From assembly GCA_035512155.1 (NCBI GenBank), contig DATKEN010000132.1:16858-80857 (forward strand): a stretch of 64,000 bases of DNA. The letters run 5' to 3'. Under the pieces are notes generated by a model. That model did not search any database and was not told the origin of the DNA. It saw only the letters and a program-made list of their open reading frames with translations. The DNA is from JABCYV01 sp035512155. Its GTDB lineage: Bacteria; Acidobacteriota; Terriglobia; Terriglobales; Acidobacteriaceae. How positions within the stretch are numbered: the first letter of the stretch is position 1; the number at the start of each line of letters is the position of its first letter. Of the stretch, positions 1 through 8,173 are shown in pieces. The position numbers and the translations under genes are program-made.

Positions 1-1
1 T

Positions 2-1183
2 CGAGGGGTGGCGTACATGGGCCCGAGCATGGTCGAAGTGCAGACGATCGACTTCCCAACGCTTGCCCTGGGAAACCGGAAATGTGAACACGGAGTGATC
101 CTCAAGATTGTTTCTACAAACATCTGTGGTAGTGATCAGCACATGGTGCGGGGCCGCACGACCGCGCCCAAGGGAATCATTTTAGGTCACGAGATCACCG
201 GCGAAGTGATTGAAGCGGGCCGCGATGTCGAGTTCATCAAAAAGGGCGACCTGGTCTCGGTGCCGTTCAATATCGCCTGCGGACGTTGTCGCAACTGCAA
301 AGAACGCGCCACTGGCGTCTGCCTCAATGTGAACCCGGCGCGTCCGGGGGCAGCCTACGGGTATGTCGATATGGGCGGATGGGTAGGCGGTCAGGCGGAG
401 TACGTCATGGTTCCGTACGCCGATTTTAATCTGCTCAAGTTCCCGGACAAAGATCGGGCGATGGCGAAGATTCGTGACCTGACTTGCCTCTCTGACATTT
501 TGCCGACCGGCTATCATGGCGCGGTGAGCGCGGGTGTAGGAACGGGTTCGACTGTCTACGTCGCCGGAGGCGGGCCAGTCGGCTTAGCTTGTGCCGCTGC
601 AAGTCAATTGCTAGGGGCTGCATGCGTCATCGTCGGCGACCTCATTCCCGAGCGGCTCTCGCAGGCTCGCAGCTTCGGTTGCGAAACTGTGGATGTTTCG
701 AAGAAAGCCTCGATCGCGGAACAAATCGAACAGATTCTGGGCGTGCCGGAGGTCGATTCCGCAGTGGACTGCGTGGGTTTTGAGGCCCGCGGTCACGGTG
801 CCGACGCTGCCCGCGAAGCGCCCGCCACAGTGCTGAACTCATTGATGGAGATCACACGGGCAGCCGGCGCTCTCGGCATTCCGGGTCTCTATGTGACCGG
901 CGATCCCGGCGGTGTCGACGAAAACGCCAAAGTGGGGCGGCTCAGCATTCGCATCGGCCTGGGATGGGCGAAGTCGCATGTCTTCACCACGGGACAATGC
1001 CCGGTGATGAAGTACAACCGGCAACTGATGCAGGCCATCCTTTACGACAAGATTCAAATCGCAAAGGCGGTGAACGTTGAAGTGATCCGACTGGATGACG
1101 CACCTCGCGGCTACAAGGATTTTGATAAGGGTGCGGCCAAGAAATTCGTGATCGACCCGCACCGTAGTATTTCCAAAAACTAG
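2..1183 (+). CDS. fdhA: Glutathione-independent formaldehyde dehydrogenase, 5' end outside the window
   Basis: Zinc-dependent medium-chain dehydrogenase that oxidises formaldehyde with NAD+ without glutathione, as in the Pseudomonas putida enzyme; cytoplasmic. The protein has the family signatures STNICGSDQHMVRGR (catalytic zinc Cys), GHEITGEV, the structural-zinc cluster CGRCRNCKERATGVC, and a Rossmann segment VYVAGGGPVGLA. It ends in KKFVIDPH, the usual C terminus. The first complete codons at the left edge read RGVAYMGP, which lines up with the RGV-YLGP stretch just inside the N terminus of known FdhA. The true start therefore lies a few codons upstream of the window, and the GTG at 8 is internal. 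No stop or frameshift interrupts the gene. A related dismutase activity is known for some members; the assignment rests on recalled family sequence. Confidence 0.9.
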   Translation, partial: RGVAYMGPSMVEVQTIDFPTLALGNRKCEHGVILKIVSTNICGSDQHMVRGRTTAPKGIILGHEITGEVIEAGRDVEFIKKGDLVSVPFNIACGRCRNCKERATGVCLNVNPARPGAAYGYVDMGGWVGGQAEYVMVPYADFNLLKFPDKDRAMAKIRDLTCLSDILPTGYHGAVSAGVGTGSTVYVAGGGPVGLACAAASQLLGAACVIVGDLIPERLSQARSFGCETVDVSKKASIAEQIEQILGVPEVDSAVDCVGFEARGHGADAAREAPATVLNSLMEITRAAGALGIPGLYVTGDPGGVDENAKVGRLSIRIGLGWAKSHVFTTGQCPVMKYNRQLMQAILYDKIQIAKAVNVEVIRLDDAPRGYKDFDKGAAKKFVIDPHRSISKN

Positions 1184-1341
1184 CGGCGTCGGATCAGGCA
1201 ACCCGAATTTGTCCGATTGTCTCATAGTGCTTCGCCGGCCGAGACCGAGGGACTGGTCGCCACACTCTGACTGGCGGAATTAAGCTATGAGCCCTTTTCG
1301 ATTCGGCCTATAATTCAGCTACATCGGTTGGGGGCCCTGTT

Positions 1342-2493
1342 ATGAAAAGCCCGCTGGTATCCTGCCTGCTTTCTTTCTTTGTCCTTATCCTCTCCGCTTA
1401 CGCGCAAACTGGCGGCAGAGGCTCCCGCAATAACAACAACACTACAATCAACTCACCCACCATGGGGATCCCCGATCGGGGGATGGGCAGAGCCATGTTT
1501 CTTTCCGGCAAGGTGGTTGTAGATGACGGAACCCTCTTGACCGAGTCAGCTTCCATTCAGACTATTTGCAAAGGCCAAAGGCATACTGAGACCCACACCG
1601 ATTCCCACGGCAACTTCAGTTTCCAATTCACCACCCGGCTTTCATCGTCAAGTACCGGGATGACCGACGCGGATGCTTCGGACGACATGATGAACGGTCG
1701 CGCCCAGCGTGATTTTCGTGAATGCGAACTGCAAGCCTCGCTATCCGGCTTTACTTCCGAGGTCGTACAGCTCAGTAGCCGGCTCAATACCTTCGAAAGT
1801 ACGGATATTGGCCGGGTGGTGCTGCACCGGATGAATCCAGCTGAAGGTCTTACCATCAGTGCAACCAGCGCGTTGGCGCCACCCCGCGCCCAAAAAGCTT
1901 TCGAAAAAGGACGTGAGCAGGAGCGAAAAGCGAAATGGGAGGAAGCGCGCAAATCATTCGAAAAGGCGGTGCAGATTTATCCCCGATACGCGGAGGCCTG
2001 GTTCGAACTGGGCCGGGTGCAAGTCCAGTCCAACGATCTGGACGGAGGACGGCATTCTTTTGAGCAGGCGTTGATCGCCGACCCCAAGTACGTCAGTCCT
2101 TACCGTGCCCTTTCGGAGCTGGCTACCCGTGACAAGCAATGGCAGGAAGTAGTGGACTTGACCGGCAAACTGCTTGCCCTTAACACCGTGGGTTTCCCGG
2201 ATATTTGGTTTCGGAATGCACTGGGAAATTATTACTTGCAGAACTTTCCGGCTGCTGAGAAGAGCGCGCGTCAGGGACTGAAACTCGACCAGGAGCATCA
2301 GGTTCCGAAGATGGAGTATCTATTGGGCTTGATTCTCGTCCAGCGGCACCAGTACCAGGAAGCGACCCAGCACCTGCAGCAGTATCTTCAGGTAGCGGCC
2401 AAGTCCGCGGACACAGACGAAGTGCAGGCGCGGCTGGCAGAGATTGCTCGACTTTCGACGGCTGACGGCGCTTCCGCCGCCGAGAAGAAGTAG
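1342..2493 (+). CDS. Secreted TPR-repeat protein
   Basis: 383 residues with a clear signal peptide (hydrophobic residues 5-19, cleavage probably after AYA at 21). Residues 50-170 form a beta-rich region with a 'DSHGNFSF' turn, like the carboxypeptidase-regulatory fold but weak. Residues about 180-350 hold tetratricopeptide repeats, for example 'AQKAFEKGREQERKAKWEEARKS', 'YAEAWFELGRVQVQSNDL' and 'YQEATQHLQQYLQV'. TPRs mediate protein-protein contacts, so a periplasmic or outer-membrane scaffold role is likely, but no specific partner is shown. It stands alone between the fdhA end and the PEP-CTERM gene on the same strand, 221 nt upstream of the latter. Such secreted TPR proteins are abundant in Acidobacteriota. 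Precise function unknown. Confidence 0.8.
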   Translation: MKSPLVSCLLSFFVLILSAYAQTGGRGSRNNNNTTINSPTMGIPDRGMGRAMFLSGKVVVDDGTLLTESASIQTICKGQRHTETHTDSHGNFSFQFTTRLSSSSTGMTDADASDDMMNGRAQRDFRECELQASLSGFTSEVVQLSSRLNTFESTDIGRVVLHRMNPAEGLTISATSALAPPRAQKAFEKGREQERKAKWEEARKSFEKAVQIYPRYAEAWFELGRVQVQSNDLDGGRHSFEQALIADPKYVSPYRALSELATRDKQWQEVVDLTGKLLALNTVGFPDIWFRNALGNYYLQNFPAAEKSARQGLKLDQEHQVPKMEYLLGLILVQRHQYQEATQHLQQYLQVAAKSADTDEVQARLAEIARLSTADGASAAEKK

Positions 2494-2714
2494 TCACCGA
2501 TCCTGACATCGCCGGGTTAATTCTCCGGGCAACCGTGCGAAAAATCTTGGTCCTTTGATGCGCAAACCGCTTCATATTCTGCTACCATGTCCCGCCATAG
2601 CAGCTGCATGTTCCACTAAATAGACCATCGCAAGATCTGTAATGTGGAAGCACAAATGCACTGGAACTACGTTCCTCCTCTTGTCCGCTGGGGAGGCGGT
2701 ATGAGGAGAAGGCT

Positions 2715-3698
2715 TTGAACTATCCGGACAGGCGCGTCCGCAGGAGTAGAAGTAGGTCTCGTCGCCGCCGGATCCGCCGTGGAGCAACTGTTCTTGTTCT
2801 CCTAATGCTGTTCGGGTTCGGCGCGTTTTTACTCTCCTCCCGCTATTCCTATCTGCTTCCGCGGTCGTTCTCTGCCAATTCTTCTTTCGATTCGACGCAG
2901 GAAGATGCCGGCCAGAACTTAACCGCGCTGGCTGGAGAAGCTGCGGCTGCCGCACCTACGCTCCCGACGGGTCGCTTGGTTTATCCCTATTCCGTGGTGC
3001 CGGGAGGAGTTCACACTTTGGAGGAGTTGCGGAGGGCAATAGAACGGGATCGGGTGGTAGCCAGCCATTATTCCGATTTCGATTTTAAGAGCGCCAGAAT
3101 CATCGAACTCAAGCGCGGCAGGCTGGCCTATTTGTCTTACCGGATCGGAGAGAAGATCTTCTGGACCAAGCGGCAGATGGCGCTCCGTGCGGGAGAGAAA
3201 TTGATCACGGATGGCAAGGTGATGGCTCGCACCCGCTGTGGTAACCGGGTGGCTGCATTGCCGCAGAAGGAGGTCTCGCCTGACGAACCGCGCGCGGAAG
3301 CTTTCGAAGATCCCTTTGCCAACGGCGGCGGCATCGCTCATCTGGCTTACCCGGCAAATTTTGAATCGGCCCTGCTGACCCGCGCCGGGCCTTCCGGATT
3401 TGGACCGCAGGGTCCACCCCCAGGAACCTTCGGCTTATTCTCCGGGATCCCGCCCAGCGGCGGCTTTCCGGGCATTTTCCCGCCTCCGATTCCTAGCGGG
3501 AGTTGCGCGCCCCTCAAGAAACCAAAACCAAAACCAGGAGAGATCGCGTCAGAGCTTGAAGATGTCAAATCAGGCAAGAAGAAAAAGAACCCTTGTCAGC
3601 ACGGACCGCCCGTGACCGTCCCTGAGCCCGGAACACTAGCGCTGTGCGCATCAGGTCTAGCGGGAATCTACCTTCGCTACCGCAAGGCAGCCAAGTAG
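2715..3698 (+). CDS. PEP-CTERM sorting-domain protein with N-terminal membrane anchor
   Basis: 327 residues starting at TTG with a strong Shine-Dalgarno (AGGAGAAGG) just upstream. The N terminus is very arginine-rich (residues 6-22) followed by one hydrophobic helix (about 24-42). The central domain (about 85-200) starts with 'RLVYPYSVVPGGVHTLEEL'. A Gly/Pro-rich stretch follows. The C terminus is a textbook PEP-CTERM signal: VPEPGTLAL, a hydrophobic segment and the basic tail RYRKAAK, as recognised by an exosortase. Known PEP-CTERM proteins are anchored or released at the cell surface together with exopolysaccharide. No exosortase or polysaccharide gene is in this window. The combination of an N-terminal arginine-rich anchor and a C-terminal sorting tag is unusual. 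Molecular function unknown. Confidence 0.8.
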   Translation: MNYPDRRVRRSRSRSRRRRIRRGATVLVLLMLFGFGAFLLSSRYSYLLPRSFSANSSFDSTQEDAGQNLTALAGEAAAAAPTLPTGRLVYPYSVVPGGVHTLEELRRAIERDRVVASHYSDFDFKSARIIELKRGRLAYLSYRIGEKIFWTKRQMALRAGEKLITDGKVMARTRCGNRVAALPQKEVSPDEPRAEAFEDPFANGGGIAHLAYPANFESALLTRAGPSGFGPQGPPPGTFGLFSGIPPSGGFPGIFPPPIPSGSCAPLKKPKPKPGEIASELEDVKSGKKKKNPCQHGPPVTVPEPGTLALCASGLAGIYLRYRKAAK

Positions 3699-3710
3699 GA
3701 AACCAGCCCA

Positions 3711-3731
3711 TCGGGAAGCCAGGCTTCCCGA
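3711..3731 (+). terminator. Hairpin after the PEP-CTERM gene
   Basis: TCGGGAAGCC and GGCTTCCCGA are exact reverse complements separated by a single A, so the folded stem is about 8 bp with a small loop. It begins 12 nt after the stop codon of the PEP-CTERM gene. No T-tract follows, so this may be a stabilising 3' hairpin or an attenuated terminator, not a classical intrinsic terminator. Confidence 0.45.
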
Positions 3732-3861
3732 GACCCGGGCCCATTTTGGGACGGTCCAAAATCATTGTAGAGTGTCCCAAAAGCATTAAGGTTCTACGAC
3801 CAATGGGTACGGCCAGCCAGCTCGTACACTGCTAGAATCCGATTGAAGAGTGAGTCCCCCA

Positions 3862-4794
3862 ATGAATAGCATTCACCGCAGGATCCTAGCCTGCGCGATT
3901 TTGACCTCCGTAAGTTTCTCGTGGTTGTTTGCCGCTCCCCAAACTTCGGGAAAACCAGCAGCTACCATACGCTGCGTAGCCGTGCTGAGCGGCAGCCAGG
4001 GCTTCGAAGTCGAGCTGACCGCCAGCGAGCCGGTTACGCCCCGCACTCAAGTAGTGGCAGGCCCGGACCGGCTGGTCATTGACTTTCCCAACGCCACGCC
4101 CGGCGCTGATCTGCATAACGTCGCCGTGAACCGCGGGCAGGTAAGCGGCATTCGCGTCGGCTTGTTTTCCACCAACCCACCCGTCACTCGCGTGGTGTTG
4201 GACCTCAAAACTCCGCAACCCTACCGGGTCTTTGCTTCCGGAAAGACGGTGATCGTGAAGCTCAACGGAGCCGGACAGGCATCGATCGGCGGTGCTCACC
4301 TGACAACCGTTTCGCAGACCCTGGCGCCCGTAGTGCCCGTGGCGCCCCCGGCACAGCCTGCTGCTCGAGTCGGGGTTGAATTCCAGAGCGGAGGACTGAG
4401 CATCTGGGCCAATCACGCCTCGCTGTCGGAAGTGCTTTTTGCGGTACAGCAACGGACCGGCGCTGACATTCCGATTCCAGCCGGAGCCGAACAGGAACAG
4501 GTAGTGGGAAGCTTTGGGCCCGGACCCGCGCGGGATGTGCTCGCCGCGCTGCTAAATGGTTCGGCGTTCAACTTCGTCCTGGTCGGCAATGCCGACGATC
4601 CGGCCCAATTGAGAAGTGTTGTTCTCACCCCGAGAGGAGCCGGAGTATCCCAGCCGGCTACTTATACTCCTCCGCCTCCGCAACCCACCGAGGGCGCAGT
4701 CGAACCGCTACCTCCGGCCCAGATCGAGACCGCGCCCGAGCACGCCGGCGGCCCGCCGCCACCTCAACCATACCCGCAGCCCACTCCACAGTAA
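3862..4794 (+). CDS. Exported AMIN-domain protein with secretin N0-like domain
   Basis: About 310 residues with a signal peptide (hydrophobic 'ILACAILTSVSFSWLFA', cleavage near AAPQ). The first domain (about 35-140) fits the AMIN fold found in PilQ and AmiC: 'RLVIDFPNA', 'VSGIRVGLFSTNPPVTRVVLDL' and 'PYRVFASGKTVIVKL'. A second domain (about 170-245, 'VEFQSGGLSIWANHASLSEVLFAVQQ ... VVGSFGPGPARDVLAALL') resembles the STN/secretin N0 domain. The last 50 residues are proline-rich. AMIN domains bind peptidoglycan or target proteins to envelope machines, so a periplasmic assembly role is inferred. The Tad genes converge from the other side, but no secretin barrel is encoded here. ATG 3862 was preferred; a GTG at 3850 in the same frame is an alternative. 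Confidence 0.75.
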   Translation: MNSIHRRILACAILTSVSFSWLFAAPQTSGKPAATIRCVAVLSGSQGFEVELTASEPVTPRTQVVAGPDRLVIDFPNATPGADLHNVAVNRGQVSGIRVGLFSTNPPVTRVVLDLKTPQPYRVFASGKTVIVKLNGAGQASIGGAHLTTVSQTLAPVVPVAPPAQPAARVGVEFQSGGLSIWANHASLSEVLFAVQQRTGADIPIPAGAEQEQVVGSFGPGPARDVLAALLNGSAFNFVLVGNADDPAQLRSVVLTPRGAGVSQPATYTPPPPQPTEGAVEPLPPAQIETAPEHAGGPPPPQPYPQPTPQ

Positions 4795-4844
4795 TCGACG
4801 TTGACCACGCTAGGGAGAGATTAGGCGCACCGGAAGTACGGAGA

Positions 4845-5399
4845 TTACTGTTCCGAGGGGCTTTCGGCGCTTGCCGGGATGGTTATCGCGCTCAAATTGG
4901 CAATCGGCAAGGGAGTTGTAAACCGGTATCCAAAGCTGACTCTAACGCCGTTAACCGCCGCGTCAGCACCACAAGCCACCGGGGGGTTCTGACATGCCGC
5001 TGATCCACACGACAGTGGGGCACCAGTGCAAACCTCGACATTCGACGTTGTCGTACAGCTTGGTGCGATAGTAGGTGTACAGCCAAAGGGTGGGGAATAA
5101 GCTGTCAGGTTCGCAGGGTCCAAATGGTCGCTTTGTAGAACAGAACTGACGCTAGCGACAATTTGCGCATTTGTGGAAGCGGTGTTGCCACACGAAGCAC
5201 ACAATAGTTGAGTAGCGGTCTGGATTCCCTGTCGGGCCGCCCGTTCTACCGTTCCCGCTATATTGAACGCCCTGCCGAACCAGAAAATGGCCAAGAGAAC
5301 GAGAAATAAGATGGGCAGAACCAAAGCCGCTTCTACAATCTCCTGACCGCATTCCTCGGTCAACGCGGAGTCGATGTCCGGATTTCTTTTTATCTTCAT
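4845..5399 (-). CDS. TadE-like pseudopilin (first of two)
   Basis: About 184 residues. The N terminus has the TadE-type signature: a short basic leader, then 'CGQEIVEAALVLPILFLVLLAIFWFG', with a conserved Glu near the start of the single hydrophobic helix. The rest is a cysteine-rich extracytoplasmic domain (several Cys pairs around residues 70-150). TadE proteins are minor pilins or assembly factors of Tad/Flp pili, processed by a TadV/CpaA peptidase; such a peptidase is encoded upstream in the same operon. The gene follows the other TadE gene on the minus strand. ATG 5399 was chosen; a TTG at 5414 would overlap the upstream stop as TTGA. Confidence 0.8.
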   Translation of the reverse strand: MKIKRNPDIDSALTEECGQEIVEAALVLPILFLVLLAIFWFGRAFNIAGTVERAARQGIQTATQLLCASCGNTASTNAQIVASVSSVLQSDHLDPANLTAYSPPFGCTPTIAPSCTTTSNVEVCTGAPLSCGSAACQNPPVACGADAAVNGVRVSFGYRFTTPLPIANLSAITIPASAESPSEQ

Positions 5400-5410
5400 A
5401 CCATTCGAGC

Positions 5411-5980
5411 TCAATTCAGGTTCTGCGTGACCGCGTCTGTGGAAATCAGTGTGACTCCAGCATAAGTGGCACTTGGCAAGAGAACACCAATCACCCTATT
5501 GAAGCGCCACTGGTAAGGGTATTGAATGCTGACGTGCGTCGCCTCAACGGTGACGGGCGTCCCAGCGCCAGTCACAAAAACACTTCCACGGTCGATAGCT
5601 AGAGTAAGAGTTCCGGGGCAACCGGTGTTGGCCGTGTACGTCCACGTCAATCCAGCGTTGATCGGTGATGCCGTTGAGAGACCACAGTCATTGACATGAA
5701 CGGCCACGAGGTAGTTATCTACAACATCGCGTACGCCAGATATTGAGAGCGGAGTGGGATTTGAAAGATCGGCGGTACTTTGGGTAGAGGCGAAGCGGGC
5801 ACCCTCCCGCACGGCGCTGTTCAACTTAAATTTCAAGTTGAATGCGCCACTAAAGTCCGTCAATCCTATGACGACTACCGCGAGCAACGGTAGAGATACA
5901 GCCAGTTCGACAATTTGGGACGCCTCGGTCCGACCGAGCCCTCCCAGTTTCCAACGCTGCCAGATCCCGACCCCGTTCAT
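5411..5980 (-). CDS. TadE-like pseudopilin (second of two)
   Basis: About 189 residues. After a short leader it shows 'RTEASQIVELAVSLPLLAVVVIGLTDF', the TadE-type N terminus with the conserved Glu at the head of the transmembrane helix, followed by 'LNSAVREGARFAST', also typical of TadE proteins. The remaining domain is predicted extracytoplasmic. The chosen ATG (5980) has GGAGGAG a few bases upstream, better than the TTG at 5992. It lies about 20 nt downstream of the TadG-like gene and just before the other TadE gene, so peptidase, TadG and both TadE proteins are probably one transcript. Role: minor subunit or assembly factor of a Tad-type pilus, inferred from family and context. Confidence 0.82.
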   Translation of the reverse strand: MNGVGIWQRWKLGGLGRTEASQIVELAVSLPLLAVVVIGLTDFSGAFNLKFKLNSAVREGARFASTQSTADLSNPTPLSISGVRDVVDNYLVAVHVNDCGLSTASPINAGLTWTYTANTGCPGTLTLAIDRGSVFVTGAGTPVTVEATHVSIQYPYQWRFNRVIGVLLPSATYAGVTLISTDAVTQNLN

Positions 5981-5998
5981 CAACTCCTCCAAAGCTTG

Positions 5999-7420
5999 CT
6001 ACCGAGTAAGGCGCACGGGAACGGGCGCGACACCGCCGCCAGCAACGGCGGGGTTGCCTGCAGCAGCCGGATCACACCCCGACGCATTCAGAATAACCGC
6101 GCCAATCTTACCCGCAGCACCGCCCCCAGGGGGAAGGCCAATGGATTGAATCCCCAGCTGCAAGAATCCGGTAACAACGGCCGTTCCACAAACTCCGCCG
6201 GGACAGGGATTAGCGGCCGCGGTCTGATAATCGAAGATCGGCACGGTGACAATGGAGTCACTGCGGCTGATATTTGTCACAGGGGCACGCATTAACGGAT
6301 TTGGGTTGGATTGTCCTCCGTTGATGGTGACCGGCGGGCCAGCTACAAAGCAATCGGGGTCTGTGTCAAGGGTGCATGAAGTTGGGGGATAATTCCCCTT
6401 GTCGGCAGTATGTATTAGACACTGTGTCCCCTCGCGGGTCTTAATGCGCACAGCGGGGGTATTAGTATTAGGGTCGATAGTCACAGTATCCCCGCAACTC
6501 AACGTCAATGCGGGGTTGGCACATGCAATGTTGTCGTGGTACGCGGTGCTGCCTAGTTGATTGCAAGAACCCGCCGGTGCGGCTGATGATGAAGGGCAGT
6601 CGGTAGCTTGCGGCACAAGGTCAAGGGCGTAATATTCCGGAGCTGCCACAGGATTCCTTGCTTGAGTGAAGACAGAGAATTGGCCGATGTACAGAGCGGT
6701 GTTGTGAAGCGCATGGTTCGCGGTTGGATCAACAATGGTATTCGCAGCGACGCACGGCGGCGGGCTGCTCGGGACACAGTTGGGAATCAACCAGGGCTTG
6801 ACGGAATGAACCTGGATGGGAACTGTGGTGGAACCAGACGGATTGTAAGCCTCGGCTTTCGAGGTGGCGCTTACGCTGCTGGCCCCCGCTCCCCAAATGC
6901 GAGCAAAGAACGTGGGCAAGCCAGTTCTGGTCACAGCTACAGTAATCTGGGGATTCCCCACCGGGAAGGTGCACGAGGTTGTTACGGTCGTGGGCGCGCT
7001 TCCAGCGATAGAGTTCTTCTGAGCGGCGGCCTGCGCCTGATAATCCGCCAGACCCGTGCTCCCATTACAAACCTGAGTTTGGGCGGCACCTGTAGCTGGA
7101 TCGCCAAGCTGCCATGAGGTAAAACCGGAACTCACGAAAGCCTTCGCTCCAGCCAGAGCCGCAGCGTCGGCATTTTTCTGGGCCTCGCTCGAGGCTACGT
7201 ACAAGGTCACCACGTCAATAGCGAGTGCCGCCATTGCCAGCATGACCACCATAGCGACAGCCGTTATCAGGATGGTGACACCGCGCTCTCGTCGGCGACT
7301 CTTGCAGATTTGGCTTCGCATTGCACTGCAGCCGCGGTGCCGGGCGAATTCTGCCACCGCTGCCTCGGCGATCTCAGCCCCGCCGGTTTCTCCCGCGATC
7401 TTCTTCAACCATTTCCTCAT
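5999..7420 (-). CDS. TadG-like Tad pilus assembly protein with a TadE-like leader remnant
   Basis: About 473 residues. The body begins at 'RRRERGVTILITAVAMVVMLAMAALAIDVV', the hydrophobic Tad_N/TadG N terminus, followed by 'SSEAQKNADAAALAGAKAF', a strong TadG hallmark. A long Pro/Ser/Asn-rich extracytoplasmic domain follows, with paired cysteines and no von Willebrand MIDAS motif that I can find. The first 30 residues are odd: 'GETGGAEIAEAA' is the start of a TadE-type pilin but is not followed by a hydrophobic helix, as if a TadE 5' end had been fused onto TadG. ATG 7420 overlaps the peptidase stop (TAATG) and has GGGGAG upstream. An internal ATG at 7321 would give a plain TadG. Confidence 0.8.
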   Translation of the reverse strand: MRKWLKKIAGETGGAEIAEAAVAEFARHRGCSAMRSQICKSRRRERGVTILITAVAMVVMLAMAALAIDVVTLYVASSEAQKNADAAALAGAKAFVSSGFTSWQLGDPATGAAQTQVCNGSTGLADYQAQAAAQKNSIAGSAPTTVTTSCTFPVGNPQITVAVTRTGLPTFFARIWGAGASSVSATSKAEAYNPSGSTTVPIQVHSVKPWLIPNCVPSSPPPCVAANTIVDPTANHALHNTALYIGQFSVFTQARNPVAAPEYYALDLVPQATDCPSSSAAPAGSCNQLGSTAYHDNIACANPALTLSCGDTVTIDPNTNTPAVRIKTREGTQCLIHTADKGNYPPTSCTLDTDPDCFVAGPPVTINGGQSNPNPLMRAPVTNISRSDSIVTVPIFDYQTAAANPCPGGVCGTAVVTGFLQLGIQSIGLPPGGGAAGKIGAVILNASGCDPAAAGNPAVAGGGVAPVPVRLTR

Positions 7421-7950
7421 TACCAAACTCCCCACGCCCTCCTGGCGCTATAAACCACGACCGTGACCGCGACCGCGACTCCAAAAGGGATCTTCAAAGC
7501 TTCTGGATTCTCCAGCGTCAGCTCTCGATCGGGCAGATGAAAAGTGAGGAACGCGGCCAACATTTTCCCCAGGTTGCGCACCGTTTGTCCCACGCGCTTT
7601 TTCCAGATGATCAGCACCACGGCCATCAGGCCGGCGACTAGAATCGCACCCAGCAACACAGCCAGCAGTTGCCCGGGGCCCAGGAACGCCCCCACGGCTC
7701 CAGCCAACTTCCAGTCGCCCGCACCCAGACTTCTCAGCACGACGAAGGGCAGCAGAACAATTAGCCCCAACCCAGCGCCCAGCAAAGAATCCTTGGCCCC
7801 CATCCAACCTCTTGCAAGAGAATTGGCCGCAATTCCCAGCAGTAACCCCGAGACGGTAAGCCAGTTGGGAATCCGGCGCGAACGCCAATCCGACCATCCC
7901 GCAGCGGCGGCAAAAGCGGCGGCGAGCATCCACACTCCTTGCTTTAGCAT
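7420..7950 (-). CDS. Type IV prepilin peptidase, TadV/CpaA type (A24)
   Basis: Polytopic membrane aspartyl protease of about 176 residues that would cleave the leader peptides of the pilins encoded next door. It shows both catalytic aspartate motifs of the A24 family: the first within 'GWSDWRSRRIPNWLT', the second in 'LGAGDWKLAGAVG' (GxGD). It has about five to six hydrophobic helices and lacks the N-terminal methylase domain, as in CpaA. The stop overlaps the start of the TadG-like gene (TAATG), so the two are translationally coupled. ATG 7950 gives the usual short N terminus; the frame is open to a TTG at 8064. A bidirectional terminator separates it from the ctpA gene upstream. Confidence 0.85.
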   Translation of the reverse strand: MLKQGVWMLAAAFAAAAGWSDWRSRRIPNWLTVSGLLLGIAANSLARGWMGAKDSLLGAGLGLIVLLPFVVLRSLGAGDWKLAGAVGAFLGPGQLLAVLLGAILVAGLMAVVLIIWKKRVGQTVRNLGKMLAAFLTFHLPDRELTLENPEALKIPFGVAVAVTVVVYSARRAWGVW

Positions 7951-8127
7951 GTGCCCCAGAACGTGGGAGAGCACGCAACCCGAACCAGATAATGCCAGGA
8001 ATAGAAAAGGGAATTTGGCATCCAAGCTCCAGGCTGGCGGCCGGCTGACGCCGATCTGCCTCAAGAGCCGATTCTGCGCGGATTTTCACACACTTACAAG
8101 GGCAAGTCAATGCCAGCCTGGAAAAGC

Positions 8128-8154
8128 AAAAGGCCCGATTTCATCGGGCCTTTT
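8128..8154 (-). terminator. Bidirectional intrinsic terminator after ctpA
   Basis: AAAAGGCCCGA and TCGGGCCTTTT are perfect inverted repeats (11 bp) around a 5-nt loop, GC-rich at the base, with an A run on one side and a T run on the other. It lies 20 nt downstream of the ctpA stop on the minus strand and upstream of the Tad peptidase gene, so it should end the ctpA transcript. The symmetrical A/T flanks allow action in either direction. Confidence 0.85.
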
Positions 8155-8173
8155 CACGGTTTCACCGGCGAAT

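Noticed and set aside
2500..2714. Possible GEMM-type c-di-GMP riboswitch before the PEP-CTERM gene (GGGCAACC, GCGCAAACC and a CTGCTA/TAGCAG stem).
   Set aside because: The conserved core (A-rich loop, ACGCAAAGCC-type box and GNRA receptor in the right order) is not present, only scattered similar words.
3800..3850. Promoter with TAGAAT at 3833-3838 before the AMIN gene.
   Set aside because: No -35 element at 16-18 nt, and the box is only 12-24 nt from the start codon.
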